64,000 nucleotides of DNA from Altererythrobacter sp. BO-6 (lineage in GTDB: Bacteria > Pseudomonadota > Alphaproteobacteria > Sphingomonadales > Sphingomonadaceae). The stretch spans positions 620,001 through 684,000 of the forward strand of contig NZ_CP049259.1 in the NCBI RefSeq assembly GCF_011047315.1. Reading direction: 5' to 3'. The position numbers were made by a program, and so were the translations under genes. Below the pieces are notes generated by a model. That model was not told the origin of the DNA, ran no database searches, and saw nothing but the letters and a program-made list of their open reading frames with translations. The stretch's first letter is position 1; each line of letters starts with the position of its first letter. Positions 8,930 through 17,204 of this stretch are shown here, piece by piece.

Positions 8930-9940
8930 TCAATACCCGCGCGCCACCGCGAATTGCGCGGCTTCGGCCATCGCCTGGCGCGCCTTGGTATCCGGGAAGA
9001 TCGAAATCGCATCGATTGCGCGCTGGGCGAAGTGGCGGGCCCGCTCACGCGTGTCCTCCACCGCATTGTGCCGCGCCATCAGTTCGATCGCATAGCCGAG
9101 GTCTGCATCAGTGGAGCGGTGCCCCATCACGGCATCCTTCCAGAACTTGCGCTCAGCCTCGTCACCGCGAGCATAGGCGAGGATCACCGGCAGCGTCATC
9201 TTGCCTTCGCGGAAATCGTCGCCCTGGTCCTTGCCCATCTGTGCGGCATCGGAATCGTAATCGATCGCGTCGTCGACCAGCTGGAAGGCAACGCCCAGAT
9301 TGCGCCCATAATCCTCCAGCGCGCGCTCCTGCTCCTCGCCGCATTCGGCCACGACCGCGCTGATCTGGCTGGCAGCGGCGAACAGTGCCGCGGTTTTCGC
9401 GCCGATGATGTGAAGGTAGCGCTCTTCGCTGGTTTCGATCTGGCGCTGGGCAGAAAGCTGCGAAACCTCGCCCTCGGCAATCACCGCGCTGGCGTGGCTC
9501 AGGATCTTGAGTACCCTGAGCGAGCCGTCCTCGGTCATCAGTTCGAATGCCCGGCTGAACAGGAAATCTCCCACCAGAACGGTCGCGGGATTGCCGAAAA
9601 TGATGTTGGCTGCCGCCTTGCCGCGGCGCAACTCGCTGCCATCGACCACATCGTCATGCAGCAAGGTGGCGGTGTGAATGAATTCCACTGCCGCGGCGAG
9701 TTTGTGATGGCGCGTGCCCTCGTATCCGACCAGCGCCGCACCCGCAAGTGTCAGCATCGGGCGCAGTCGCTTGCCACCACCTGAAATGAGGTGGCCAGCC
9801 AGCCGCGGGATCAGCGGGATTTCGCTCTGCATCCGGTCAAGGATCACGGAGTTTACCGCATTCATGCCACCAGCGGTAAGCGACAGCATCGGCTCCAGCG
9901 AAGGCTGCTTGCGGGGAAGAGGGACGACCTCGGCGCTCAT
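8930..9940 (-). CDS. ispB: Polyprenyl (octaprenyl/decaprenyl) diphosphate synthase
   Basis: 336 residues from the ATG at 9940 (MSAEVVPLPRK), preferred over an ATG 36 nt upstream because homologues begin here. Both aspartate-rich motifs of trans-prenyltransferases are intact: DDVVD at residues 96-100 and DDAID about 223, together with GGGKRLRP near 55 and the following RRGKAAAN. It elongates farnesyl diphosphate to the long side chain of ubiquinone, used by UbiA, whose gene is also in this window. The chain length cannot be read from sequence by eye; sphingomonads usually make Q-10. It is divergent from the chorismate mutase gene. Confidence 0.93.
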   Translation of the reverse strand: MSAEVVPLPRKQPSLEPMLSLTAGGMNAVNSVILDRMQSEIPLIPRLAGHLISGGGKRLRPMLTLAGAALVGYEGTRHHKLAAAVEFIHTATLLHDDVVDGSELRRGKAAANIIFGNPATVLVGDFLFSRAFELMTEDGSLRVLKILSHASAVIAEGEVSQLSAQRQIETSEERYLHIIGAKTAALFAAASQISAVVAECGEEQERALEDYGRNLGVAFQLVDDAIDYDSDAAQMGKDQGDDFREGKMTLPVILAYARGDEAERKFWKDAVMGHRSTDADLGYAIELMARHNAVEDTRERARHFAQRAIDAISIFPDTKARQAMAEAAQFAVARGY

Positions 9941-10006
9941 GCAGAGGCACATGGCGGGCGCAAGCGCGCTTGGCAAGCGTGGATTTGCTGCTAGCTATGG
10001 CTGCCT

Positions 10007-10324
10007 ATGTCGAGCGAAGCATCCTCCAACGAAACCCCTACCGACCCGGTGCTTGCCGGGTTCCGCAAGAGCATCGACAATATCGATGCCGCGCTGATCC
10101 ACATGCTGGCGGAACGTTTCCGCATCACTCAGGCGGTGGGCGAATACAAGGCCAAGGTTACCCTGCCCCCGGCCGATCCTGCGCGCGAGGAGCGGCAGAT
10201 CGCGCGGCTGCGCAAGCTGTCCGAAGAGGCTGACTTGGATCCGGAATTCAGCGAGAAATTCCTGCGCTTCATCATCGACGAGGTGATCCGCCACCACGAA
10301 AAGGCGCAATCGAACCAGCGCTGA
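10007..10324 (+). CDS. Chorismate mutase (AroQ class)
   Basis: 105 residues, all helical, typical of a stand-alone AroQ-type chorismate mutase. The first helix has FRKSIDNIDAALIHMLAERF with the catalytic Arg, followed by ITQAVGEYKA (catalytic Lys) and the third helix DPEFSEKFLRFIIDEVIRHH. It converts chorismate to prephenate in Phe/Tyr synthesis in the cytoplasm. No prephenate dehydratase or dehydrogenase domain is fused. It is divergent from ispB with a 66-bp gap that must hold both promoters. Confidence 0.93.
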   Translation: MSSEASSNETPTDPVLAGFRKSIDNIDAALIHMLAERFRITQAVGEYKAKVTLPPADPAREERQIARLRKLSEEADLDPEFSEKFLRFIIDEVIRHHEKAQSNQR

Positions 10325-10412
10325 ACCAGACCGTGCCAACCGGTATCGACTAGTGACTTTCACCTAGGCACCGTTTCAAGCTCCATTTGCCATGCGAGCC
10401 TAAGCCTGTCCC

Positions 10413-10796
10413 ATGGCACAGGCACAATCCGCCTATGACCCAATCCAAGAGGGGCGACGCGCCGATGCGCGGCTACGCCTGCATCTTCCCGCGCGCCTGG
10501 TGCTGCTCAATCGGAGCGCGCCTTGCATCCTGGAGAATATCTCGCTGACCGGGGCCCGGCTGGTCATCGAAAAGCCCCCGAAGGTCGGTGAATTCGGCGA
10601 AGTCCATGGCGAAGCCCTGTGCGAGTTCTTCGAAGTGATGTGGGCATCCGGGCGCCATATTGGCATCGCCTTCGACGAGCCGCTCAGGCCTGAAACACTG
10701 CTATATCTGCGCGAATTCAACGACAACTTTCCGGAATTGCAGAAGCGGGGAATCAAGCAATTGGCGCGAGCCTGGGTAACGGGCGAGCAAGAATAA
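10413..10796 (+). CDS. PilZ domain protein
   Basis: 127 residues consisting of one PilZ-like beta-barrel: RRADARLRLHLPARLVLL (the usual RxxxR c-di-GMP loop appears as RRADARLR), then ILENISLTGARLVIEKPP in place of the D/NxSxxG motif (N-I-S-L-T-G, conserved), and IGIAFDEPL. Such proteins bind cyclic di-GMP or act as adaptors for envelope and motility functions. It stands alone after the chorismate mutase gene and meets the histidine kinase gene tail to tail (2-bp gap). Confidence 0.8.
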   Translation: MAQAQSAYDPIQEGRRADARLRLHLPARLVLLNRSAPCILENISLTGARLVIEKPPKVGEFGEVHGEALCEFFEVMWASGRHIGIAFDEPLRPETLLYLREFNDNFPELQKRGIKQLARAWVTGEQE

Positions 10797-10798
10797 CC

Positions 10799-12292
10799 TC
10801 AGCTGCCGTCACCATCTGTGCTTCCGATCGCGCGCGGAAGTGCAAGGCGCACCAGCAGTCCGCCCAAATCCTCGCTCTCATCAAGTTCGACCGATCCGCT
10901 GTAGATCTCCGCCACATCGCGCACGATCGCAAGGCCAAGGCCAGTACCCGGTTTGCCGGTATCGAGCCGAGCGCCGCGATCGAAGATGCGCTCGCGCTCG
11001 CTTTCAGGAATTCCCGCGCCGTCGTCTTCGACCCAGATCACGCATTGTTCCGATCCGTCCTCGGCGTCGACGGTGACAAATACGCTACCGCCACCGTACT
11101 TGGCCGCATTCTCGATCAGATTGCCGAGGATTTCATCAAGGTCCTGGCGCTCGATCATCACCTGCACATCGCGATTACCAGCAATGTCTATGCGCGTATC
11201 GGGATAGAGCCGTTCAACGGCACGACGCACCGCTTCCGCGCTCTGGAAAACGCCGGCTCGGGCATGACCCACTGCACGCCGGCCGACTGCCCTTGCCCGC
11301 GCGAGATGGTGATCGACATGGCGTTGCATCGTGCGCGTTTCACGGATCACTGCATCGCCCAGATCGGGCGCACGCGCCGTTGCGGCATTGGTAAGCACAG
11401 TCAGCGGTGTCTTCAGCGCGTGCGCCAGATTGCCGGCATGCGTTCGGGCTTCTTCGGCCTGCTTCTGCGAATGCGCGAGGAGTGAATTGATCTCTTCGAC
11501 CAGCGGCTGGACTTCGGCGGGCAAGGGTTCGGTAATCCGGTTGGCGCCCGTGTTGCGCAGTTTCTGGATCGCCGCGCGCACCCTGCGCAATGGCGAGAGG
11601 CCATAGCGGATCTGGAACAGCGCCATCAGGAACAACCCCAGCCCCAGCACCGCAAAACTCCATGCCAGGATTGAGCGTATCTCGGCGATCTGGGCGTCCA
11701 GATCCCTGGTTGCGCTCGCCACAGCGAAGGTCCAGCGCGTTTCGCTGCCCGGCAGGATCACGGTCCGTTCGGCCATGCGCAGGCTTTCGTCACCGAACTG
11801 GTCGGGATCGTAGAAATGCGCTTCGTCATCGAAGTGATCGCCGCGGAGGGTCAGCGTCCGGTCCCACAAGCTGCGCGAGGGCCATGGCTCAAAGCCGTCC
11901 CCGCTAATCTGCCAGTAAAGCCCGCTGTTCGGTTCAAGGAAGCGCTGGTCACCCAGCGTACGATAGAAAAACACTTCGCCATCGGGGCCGATCTCCGCCG
12001 AGGCGATCATCGCGGTGAGCATATATTCGAGCTGCTCATCGAAATTGCGCGAGACGAGGTTTGTCAGCGTGCGGTCGAGCGCAATTCCGCCGAGCAGCAG
12101 CAGCACGGCGATCCAGCCGGCTGCGATAAGCGCCATGCGCCGCGCCAGGCTGCCCTGGCCCGCCGGTTGCAGCGGCGCATCGGGCTTGGCCACAGCGGGC
12201 GCAGGCGCAGCGGGCGCGGTGCCCGCCGGGGCTTCCTCCGCCTCAGGCGCGGGGCTGGTCAGCGGGGTCGTCGAGGCTGTAACCGAGTCCAC
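10799..12292 (-). CDS. Membrane sensor histidine kinase (PhoQ/FeuQ-like) of a PepSY-linked two-component system
   Basis: Up to 497 residues. Layout: Ala/Pro-rich cytoplasmic N-terminus, TM1 (about 55-75), periplasmic sensor with Trp/acidic segments, TM2 (about 205-228), HAMP-like linker, HisKA with the phospho-acceptor in LAHALKTPLTVL (H291), and a complete HATPase_c with NLIENAAKYG (N box), DDGAGIP (G1) and GTGLGLAIV (G2). The GTG start at 12292 lies 50 nt inside the response-regulator gene; a shorter start is possible. It is the last gene of the PepSY-regulator-kinase operon. PhoQ/FeuQ-like kinases sense divalent cations or envelope stress; the ligand here is unknown. Confidence 0.92.
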   Translation of the reverse strand: MDSVTASTTPLTSPAPEAEEAPAGTAPAAPAPAVAKPDAPLQPAGQGSLARRMALIAAGWIAVLLLLGGIALDRTLTNLVSRNFDEQLEYMLTAMIASAEIGPDGEVFFYRTLGDQRFLEPNSGLYWQISGDGFEPWPSRSLWDRTLTLRGDHFDDEAHFYDPDQFGDESLRMAERTVILPGSETRWTFAVASATRDLDAQIAEIRSILAWSFAVLGLGLFLMALFQIRYGLSPLRRVRAAIQKLRNTGANRITEPLPAEVQPLVEEINSLLAHSQKQAEEARTHAGNLAHALKTPLTVLTNAATARAPDLGDAVIRETRTMQRHVDHHLARARAVGRRAVGHARAGVFQSAEAVRRAVERLYPDTRIDIAGNRDVQVMIERQDLDEILGNLIENAAKYGGGSVFVTVDAEDGSEQCVIWVEDDGAGIPESERERIFDRGARLDTGKPGTGLGLAIVRDVAEIYSGSVELDESEDLGGLLVRLALPRAIGSTDGDGS

Positions 12293-12920
12293 GGATCGTC
12301 GTGATTACCTCTGCACCGAGTTTCTTGCGGATGCGCGTCACAAACACTTCGATGGTGTTCGAATCGCGGTCGAAATCCTGGTCATAGATATGTTCGATCA
12401 GCTCGGTCCGGCTCACCACCTTGCCCTTGTGGTGCATCAGATAGCTCAAGAGCTTGTACTCCTGCGCCGTCAGCTTGACCGGTTCGCCATTGAGCGTGAC
12501 CCGGCCCGAACGGGTATCGAGCCGCACATCGCCCGCGGTCAGCTCTGCCGAAGTGTTGCCCGAGGCGCGGCGGATCAGCGCGCGCAGGCGGGCGATCAGT
12601 TCCTCCGTCTGGAAAGGCTTGGCGAGATAGTCATCGGCGCCGGCGTCAAGCCCAGCCACCTTGTCCGACCAGCTGTCGCGCGCGGTCAGCACCAGCACGG
12701 GAAAGGTGCGGCCTTCGCGCCGCCACATGCCCAGCACGGTCAGGCCGTCAATTTCCGGCAGGCCAAGGTCAAGGATCACGGCATCGTAATCCTCGGTGCT
12801 GCCCATGAAGTGTCCGTCTTCGCCATCGGTGGAAAGGTCCACCGCATAGCCGGTCTGCTCAAGGGTCGACTTGAGCTGCTTTCCCAGCGTTGGCTCGTCT
12901 TCGACAATGAGGATGCGCAT
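12243..12920 (-). CDS. OmpR/PhoP-family response regulator
   Basis: 225 residues from the ATG at 12920 (MRILIVEDEP), the standard start of the receiver domain. Receiver: acidic pocket E7-D8-E9, phospho-acceptor D51 in VILDLGLPEIDG, conserved T in LTARDSW and K in DDYLAKPFQ. A winged-helix DNA-binding domain follows (LTAQEYKLLSYLMHHKGKVV, NTIEVFVTRIRKKLG, TIRGLGY). It should be phosphorylated by the kinase encoded immediately downstream, with which it overlaps by 50 nt. The 5' neighbour encodes a PepSY protein. Confidence 0.95.
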   Translation of the reverse strand: MRILIVEDEPTLGKQLKSTLEQTGYAVDLSTDGEDGHFMGSTEDYDAVILDLGLPEIDGLTVLGMWRREGRTFPVLVLTARDSWSDKVAGLDAGADDYLAKPFQTEELIARLRALIRRASGNTSAELTAGDVRLDTRSGRVTLNGEPVKLTAQEYKLLSYLMHHKGKVVSRTELIEHIYDQDFDRDSNTIEVFVTRIRKKLGAEVITTIRGLGYSLDDPADQPRA

Positions 12921-13007
12921 AGTCCCTGCTGTCTCCAAGGTTGATGCAAAGTCTGTTGGGCGTTTGCGGTGGAAGCGTCAAGCTGCAGGAGCAGCTTGCA
13001 TTCCGCA

Positions 13008-13319
13008 TCACCGAGAGCGGTTGATGATCCGCCCGGTGCGGGCATCGACATCGACAAAGGTGACCCGCCCATCCTTGATGAACTTGAGGCGATACGCGCG
13101 CGCCGTCGAATCGTAGGAAGGGCCGAGATATTCGCTCCCCTCCATCTGCGGCAGCACGCGCCGTTCGATCTCGCGCAAGGACAGCACATTGCCGGCGCGC
13201 ATTTCCTTGCGCGCCTCACCCTGGTCGCTCTGCGCCTGGCTTTCGCCAGCGGTAGCCGCAACCGCACCGGACAGCGCCAGCGCAATGGGTGCAAGGACAA
13301 TGGCAAGATGCTTCATCAT
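13008..13319 (-). CDS. Secreted PepSY-domain protein
   Basis: 103 residues with a signal peptide (LAIVLAPIALALSGAVAATAG) and a PepSY-like C-terminal domain: SLREIERRVLPQ then YRLKFIKDGRVTFVDVDARTGRII, where the VDARTGRI strand-turn is the family hallmark. Two ATGs in tandem start the gene. PepSY genes directly upstream of OmpR-type regulator/kinase pairs are common in alphaproteobacteria, and the periplasmic protein may modulate the kinase sensor domain; that role is inference. It lies 87 bp upstream of the regulator, same strand. Confidence 0.85.
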   Translation of the reverse strand: MMKHLAIVLAPIALALSGAVAATAGESQAQSDQGEARKEMRAGNVLSLREIERRVLPQMEGSEYLGPSYDSTARAYRLKFIKDGRVTFVDVDARTGRIINRSR

Positions 13320-13386
13320 GGGTGCAATGCCTAAGCCCGAAGCTTTGAACAAGGTGTGAATGCTGCTCGCCCCCGCCGTTCAGCTA

Positions 13387-14121
13387 TCATGGCCTTGGGC
13401 TGACCATCTCATACTTCACGGAAATCGAGATACCGGTCGAGACCATGCCCGGCTCCACCGGCGGTGCCGCAGCCACGCTGTCGGCTGCCAGTTCGCGCAT
13501 CTGCGGCATCGGCGCCGGGTTGTAACCCATCAGCGCCTCGCTGATTTCAAGCAGGCGGATGTCGCCGAAGCCCGACATTGCGGCGTAGCTGCGCGCTTGT
13601 TGCTGCGCGCGCTCCATCGCCCGCTTGCGCGCGATCTCGCGTGCTGCCGTGTCGTCCTGCACCGAGAAGCTGGGTCCGCCGATATCGGTCGCCCCTGCCG
13701 CAACAAGTGCGTCGAGCACCTTGCCGGTTTCCTCGATCTCGCGCAGCTTTACCGAGACGCGGTTCGAGACCTGGTAGCCGCGAAACACCGGCTGCTGGTT
13801 GCCACGGTCATAGTCATAGCGCGGGCTGAGGTTGATCCCCGAAGTCTGGATGTCTCTTTCGGCAATGCCCAGCGCCTTGATGCGATCGACCACGCGCCGC
13901 ATCTCGGCCGAATTGGCGCGCACCGCCTCGACCGCCGTATTGGCTTCGGTTGTCACGCCAGCGCTGATCGTTGCCATGTCAGGCGCCAGCTCGACCGTTT
14001 CATAGACGTTCAGCTCAACCACAGGGCCAGTTACGGCGATCTGCACTTCAGCGGCTGTCGCGGCGGCGGCCAGCGGGGCGGAGGCCATGGCGACCAAGGC
14101 GGGGAAAGTCAGGCGCTTCAT
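13387..14121 (-). CDS. SIMPL (DUF541) domain secreted protein
   Basis: 244 residues from the ATG at 14121 (MKRLTFPALVAMASAPLAA), the first start giving a proper signal peptide. The SIMPL domain is recognised by ELNVYETVELAPDMATISAGV, VRANSAEMRRVVDRIKALGI, RDIQTSGINLSPRYDY and the ALVAAGATDIGG and AREIARKRAMERAQQQA segments. Such periplasmic or membrane-linked proteins are of uncertain function; BP26/OMP28 of Brucella is a member. The gene is divergent from uup: its start is 98 bp from the uup start, so the two share a promoter region. Confidence 0.88.
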   Translation of the reverse strand: MKRLTFPALVAMASAPLAAAATAAEVQIAVTGPVVELNVYETVELAPDMATISAGVTTEANTAVEAVRANSAEMRRVVDRIKALGIAERDIQTSGINLSPRYDYDRGNQQPVFRGYQVSNRVSVKLREIEETGKVLDALVAAGATDIGGPSFSVQDDTAAREIARKRAMERAQQQARSYAAMSGFGDIRLLEISEALMGYNPAPMPQMRELAADSVAAAPPVEPGMVSTGISISVKYEMVSPRP

Positions 14122-14218
14122 TATCAATCTCCTGCAATTTTTTCGCTCAATGGCGCAAATCGGCTTGCGAGGGAATGAACCGCCTTGTGGCGCGCGCGCA
14201 GCCCCTAACTGGCGCGCG

Positions 14219-16045
14219 ATGGCGCAACCACCGATCCTCTCCTGGGAAGGCCTTGGCCTGCAGCAAGGCGGCCGCTGGCTGCTGGGCGGGCCTGAGCGCG
14301 AGAATATCGACTTGCATATCGGCCCGCGCGACCGGCTGGCGCTGATCGGCCGCAATGGCGCGGGCAAAACCACGCTGTTTCGCCTGATCGACAACCGGAT
14401 CGAAGCCGACCAGGGCCAGCGCAAGATCAAGCCGGGCACCCGCGTCGTCTATCTCGAGCAGGAACCCGATTTCAGCGAATACGCCACGCTGATGGACTTC
14501 GCGCTGGGAGGCACCCATCCGCCCGCGCCGCACCAAGTGGAATCCATCGCCGGCCAGCTGGGCATCGATATGTCGCGCCCCGCCGCCACCGCCAGCGGCG
14601 GCGAGAAGCGCCGCGCGGCCATCGCCCGCGCGCTGGCGCAAGACCCCGACGTGCTGCTGATGGACGAGCCGACCAACCATCTGGACTTGGGCGCGATTGA
14701 CTGGCTGGAGGACTGGCTGACCCGCTACAGGGGCGCCTTCATAGTCATCAGCCATGACCGCACCTTCCTGAAGCGCCTCACCAGCGCCACGCTGTGGCTC
14801 GATCGCGGCATCATCCGCCGCAAGGAAGTTGGCTTCGGTGGCTATGAGGCGTGGGAAGAGCAGGTCTACGCTGAGGAAGCGCGAGCTGCCGAAAAGCTCG
14901 ACGCCAAGCTCAAACTTGAAGCGCACTGGCTCGAACGCGGAGTGACCGCGCGGCGCAAGCGCAACCAGGGCCGGCTGGAAAAGCTGTGGCAGATGCGCGC
15001 CGCACGCGCAGCGATGATCTCGACCGCCGGGACTGCCAAGCTCAAGCTGGCAAGCGACGAAGAATTCAAATCCAAGTCCGTGATCGTGGCCGAGAAGGTA
15101 GAGAAATCATACGGCGAGCGTCGCGTGATCCGCGATTTCTCGCTGCGGATCCAGCGCGGCGACCGCATCGGCATCGTCGGCGCCAATGGCGCGGGCAAGA
15201 CCACGCTGCTCAAGCTGCTGACCGGCGAGATGGCACCCGACAGCGGCAGCGTGACCATCGCCAAGACGCTTTCGGGCGTGATGATTGACCAGCAGCGCAG
15301 CCTGATGGAACCTGACCGCACGGTGCGCCAGGTGCTGGCCGAAGGTGGCGACTGGATCGACGTGCGCGGCATACGCAAGCACGTGCAGGGCTATCTCAAG
15401 GAATTCCTGTTCGATCCCAAGATCGTCGACACCAAGGTCGGCACGCTCTCGGGTGGTGAACGCAGCCGTTTGCTGCTGGCGCGTGAATTCGCCCGCACCG
15501 CGAACCTGCTGGTGCTGGACGAGCCGACTAACGACCTCGACCTTGAAACGCTCGACCTGCTGCAGGAAGTGATCGCCGATTTTGACGGCACCGTGCTGAT
15601 CGTCAGCCATGACCGCGACTTCCTTGATCGCACCGTCACCATCACACTGGGATTGGACGGTTCGGGCAAGGTAGATGTGGTGGCCGGCGGGTACGAGGAC
15701 TGGGAGAAGAAGCGGCGCGAGCCATCCTCTCCGACACGGGGAGAGGGACCATCGCGCAGCAATGGTGGAGGGGCACAGGCCACTAAGGCCGAAGCTAGCC
15801 CGCCGCCGCCCAAATCGACCAAGCTCTCCTACAAGGACCAGCGCGACTACGAACTTTTGCCCGCGCGGATCGAGGAACTCGAAGCCGCCATCGCGCGCGG
15901 GGAAAACATCCTCTCGGACCCCGATCTCTACACGAAAGACCCGCAGAAATTCGCGACCATCAGCAAGGGCATCGAAAACGCCCGCGCCGAGAAAGATGCG
16001 GCCGAGGAGCGCTGGCTGGAACTGGCGGAACGGGTCGAAGGCTGA
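14219..16045 (+). CDS. uup: ABC-F family ATPase (Uup type) with an in-frame repeat insertion
   Basis: 608 residues from the ATG at 14219. Two ABC cassettes are complete: P-loops GRNGAGKTT and GANGAGKTT, signatures ASGGEKRRAA and LSGGERSRLL, Walker B boxes LLMDEPTNHLDL and LVLDEPTNDLDL, joined by the Arg/Lys-rich linker. After the second cassette comes a low-complexity linker (about 504-530) and a C-terminal coiled coil (LPARIEELEAAIARGENIL), which defines Uup. ABC-F proteins act on the ribosome; Uup has been linked to ribosome rescue and to transposon precise excision. The linker contains a palindromic repeat element at 15724-15774 kept in frame. Confidence 0.93.
   Translation: MAQPPILSWEGLGLQQGGRWLLGGPERENIDLHIGPRDRLALIGRNGAGKTTLFRLIDNRIEADQGQRKIKPGTRVVYLEQEPDFSEYATLMDFALGGTHPPAPHQVESIAGQLGIDMSRPAATASGGEKRRAAIARALAQDPDVLLMDEPTNHLDLGAIDWLEDWLTRYRGAFIVISHDRTFLKRLTSATLWLDRGIIRRKEVGFGGYEAWEEQVYAEEARAAEKLDAKLKLEAHWLERGVTARRKRNQGRLEKLWQMRAARAAMISTAGTAKLKLASDEEFKSKSVIVAEKVEKSYGERRVIRDFSLRIQRGDRIGIVGANGAGKTTLLKLLTGEMAPDSGSVTIAKTLSGVMIDQQRSLMEPDRTVRQVLAEGGDWIDVRGIRKHVQGYLKEFLFDPKIVDTKVGTLSGGERSRLLLAREFARTANLLVLDEPTNDLDLETLDLLQEVIADFDGTVLIVSHDRDFLDRTVTITLGLDGSGKVDVVAGGYEDWEKKRREPSSPTRGEGPSRSNGGGAQATKAEASPPPPKSTKLSYKDQRDYELLPARIEELEAAIARGENILSDPDLYTKDPQKFATISKGIENARAEKDAAEERWLELAERVEG
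15724..15774 (+). repeat. Palindromic repeat element inserted in frame within uup
   Basis: Two adjacent inverted repeats lie inside the uup coding sequence: CTCTCC(gacacg)GGGAGAG and ACCAT(cgcgcagca)ATGGT, followed by GGAGGGGC that pairs with the first arm. This double-hairpin layout is familiar from intergenic REP-like elements of sphingomonads and relatives. It is translated as a Ser/Pro/Gly-rich linker between cassette 2 and the coiled coil. Insertion is inferred from layout only. Confidence 0.7.
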
Positions 16046-16055
16046 CTAGCCTAGG

Positions 16056-16529
16056 TCACTCCACCCGATAGAAATTGGCCACCCGGTCGAGCGCCAGCTT
16101 GAGCACCAACTTGCCGCTGCGCGCGGGCCAGCCCAGGGCTTTCTCTGCATCGGGCACGGGTTCGCACGCACAGACCACCCGCCAAAGGATGTCCTGCAGG
16201 CCGCTGCCCGCCTCGCGCAGCGCGCCATCGAACCGCGCCTTGGCGGCAATCTGGCGTTCGGTCGCGGTCAGCCCCTGGTCGCCGGTCGACTTCACCCGCA
16301 CCGGATCCCACCGCATCGTCACATTGGCGCCGAGCTGGGCCCGCTCATAGTCGGCGCGGAGTCGCTCGCCCGCGGCGAACAGGCGATCGTCAAGGTGCCC
16401 CCGCGCGTGCAGCCAGCCGAGCGGACTCTCCGCCAGATTGACCGTTACGCTGCGCCGCTTGCCACGCGCACCATTGCCGCGCAGCGGGCCCTCTACCGTC
16501 AGTTCGCGTTCTGCCAGCATCCGCCGCAT
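16056..16529 (-). CDS. DUF6456 domain protein
   Basis: 157 residues from the ATG at 16529, chosen because AGGAGACAGGGA precedes it. The recognisable part is the alphaproteobacterial DUF6456 signature: ESPLGWLHARG near residue 40, LFAAGERLRADYERAQLG, and VTMRWDPVRV, with a C-terminal WRVVCACEPVPDAEKALGWP segment. Family members often follow a helix-turn-helix region and may bind DNA; that is unproven. The gene is divergent from the XRE regulator gene (about 100 bp between starts) and meets uup tail to tail. Confidence 0.8.
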   Translation of the reverse strand: MRRMLAERELTVEGPLRGNGARGKRRSVTVNLAESPLGWLHARGHLDDRLFAAGERLRADYERAQLGANVTMRWDPVRVKSTGDQGLTATERQIAAKARFDGALREAGSGLQDILWRVVCACEPVPDAEKALGWPARSGKLVLKLALDRVANFYRVE

Positions 16530-16631
16530 TCCCTGTCTCCTGTTGATGAGTCCGGCGGGCGGCTTGCAATGCAAAGGTTCGTGTAGGAAAGTAAAATCAC
16601 CAATCAGGTTAGCTGCGACGGGAGAGCAACG

Positions 16632-17204
16632 GTGATCAATCGCATCCGCGACATCCGCAAGAGCAAGGGCATGACGCTGGCCGATCTGGCCGATGCCTGC
16701 AGCCCGCCGACCACCCCGCAAACCATCGGGCGGCTCGAAACCGGGATGCGCAACCTGTCGCTCAAATGGATGGAGCGCATCGCGGCAGCGCTGGAAGTCG
16801 ATCCCGAAATGCTGGTTCGATCGGAGGAAACCCCGGCGCCGATGGTCGTAGCCAGCCTGCGTGCCGCCGGGCCGGAAGCGCTGGCGAAGCCGCGCGAGGC
16901 GCTGCTCCCGGCCGATATTGCGGGCGAAGGATCGCTCACGGTACTCAGCGTGGCCGAGAGCGTCGGCGAATCCCGCCCGGGCGACCTGCTTTGGCTACGC
17001 CAGCTTGCGCCTGCTGAAGCTGCGCATGCGATCAATCGCGACGTGCTGGTCCCCCGCCCCGGCGGGCGCTTTGCCTTCGGGCGGCTGATCGACCGGCAGG
17101 GTGACCTGGTCGGCATCCTGCCGCCAGGCAGCGGGCAGAAGCAGCAAGTGGTCGACAACCCGCCATGGATTGCCGTGGCCGAAATGCTCGTGCGAAAGCT
17201 TTAG
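16632..17204 (+). CDS. XRE-family regulator with degenerate S24-like C-terminal domain
   Basis: 190 residues. The N-terminal Cro/CI helix-turn-helix is clear: IRDIRKSKGMTLADLADAC, TTPQTIGRLETG, MERIAAALEVDPEML. The C-terminal 110 residues have the shape of a LexA/S24 domain (GESRPGDLLWL, RFAFGRLIDRQGDLVGIL, IAVAEMLVRKL), but the usual catalytic Ser-Met motif and Lys are not in place, so self-cleavage is unlikely. It probably represses genes in response to a ligand or partner; the target is unknown, although DUF6456 is divergently transcribed. The stop overlaps the secF stop by 4 nt (convergent). Confidence 0.85.
   Translation: MINRIRDIRKSKGMTLADLADACSPPTTPQTIGRLETGMRNLSLKWMERIAAALEVDPEMLVRSEETPAPMVVASLRAAGPEALAKPREALLPADIAGEGSLTVLSVAESVGESRPGDLLWLRQLAPAEAAHAINRDVLVPRPGGRFAFGRLIDRQGDLVGILPPGSGQKQQVVDNPPWIAVAEMLVRKL

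Noticed and set aside
12243..12292. Frameshift between response regulator and kinase
   Set aside because: Both proteins are complete. The 50-nt overlap arises from choice of the earliest GTG; a downstream start would remove it.
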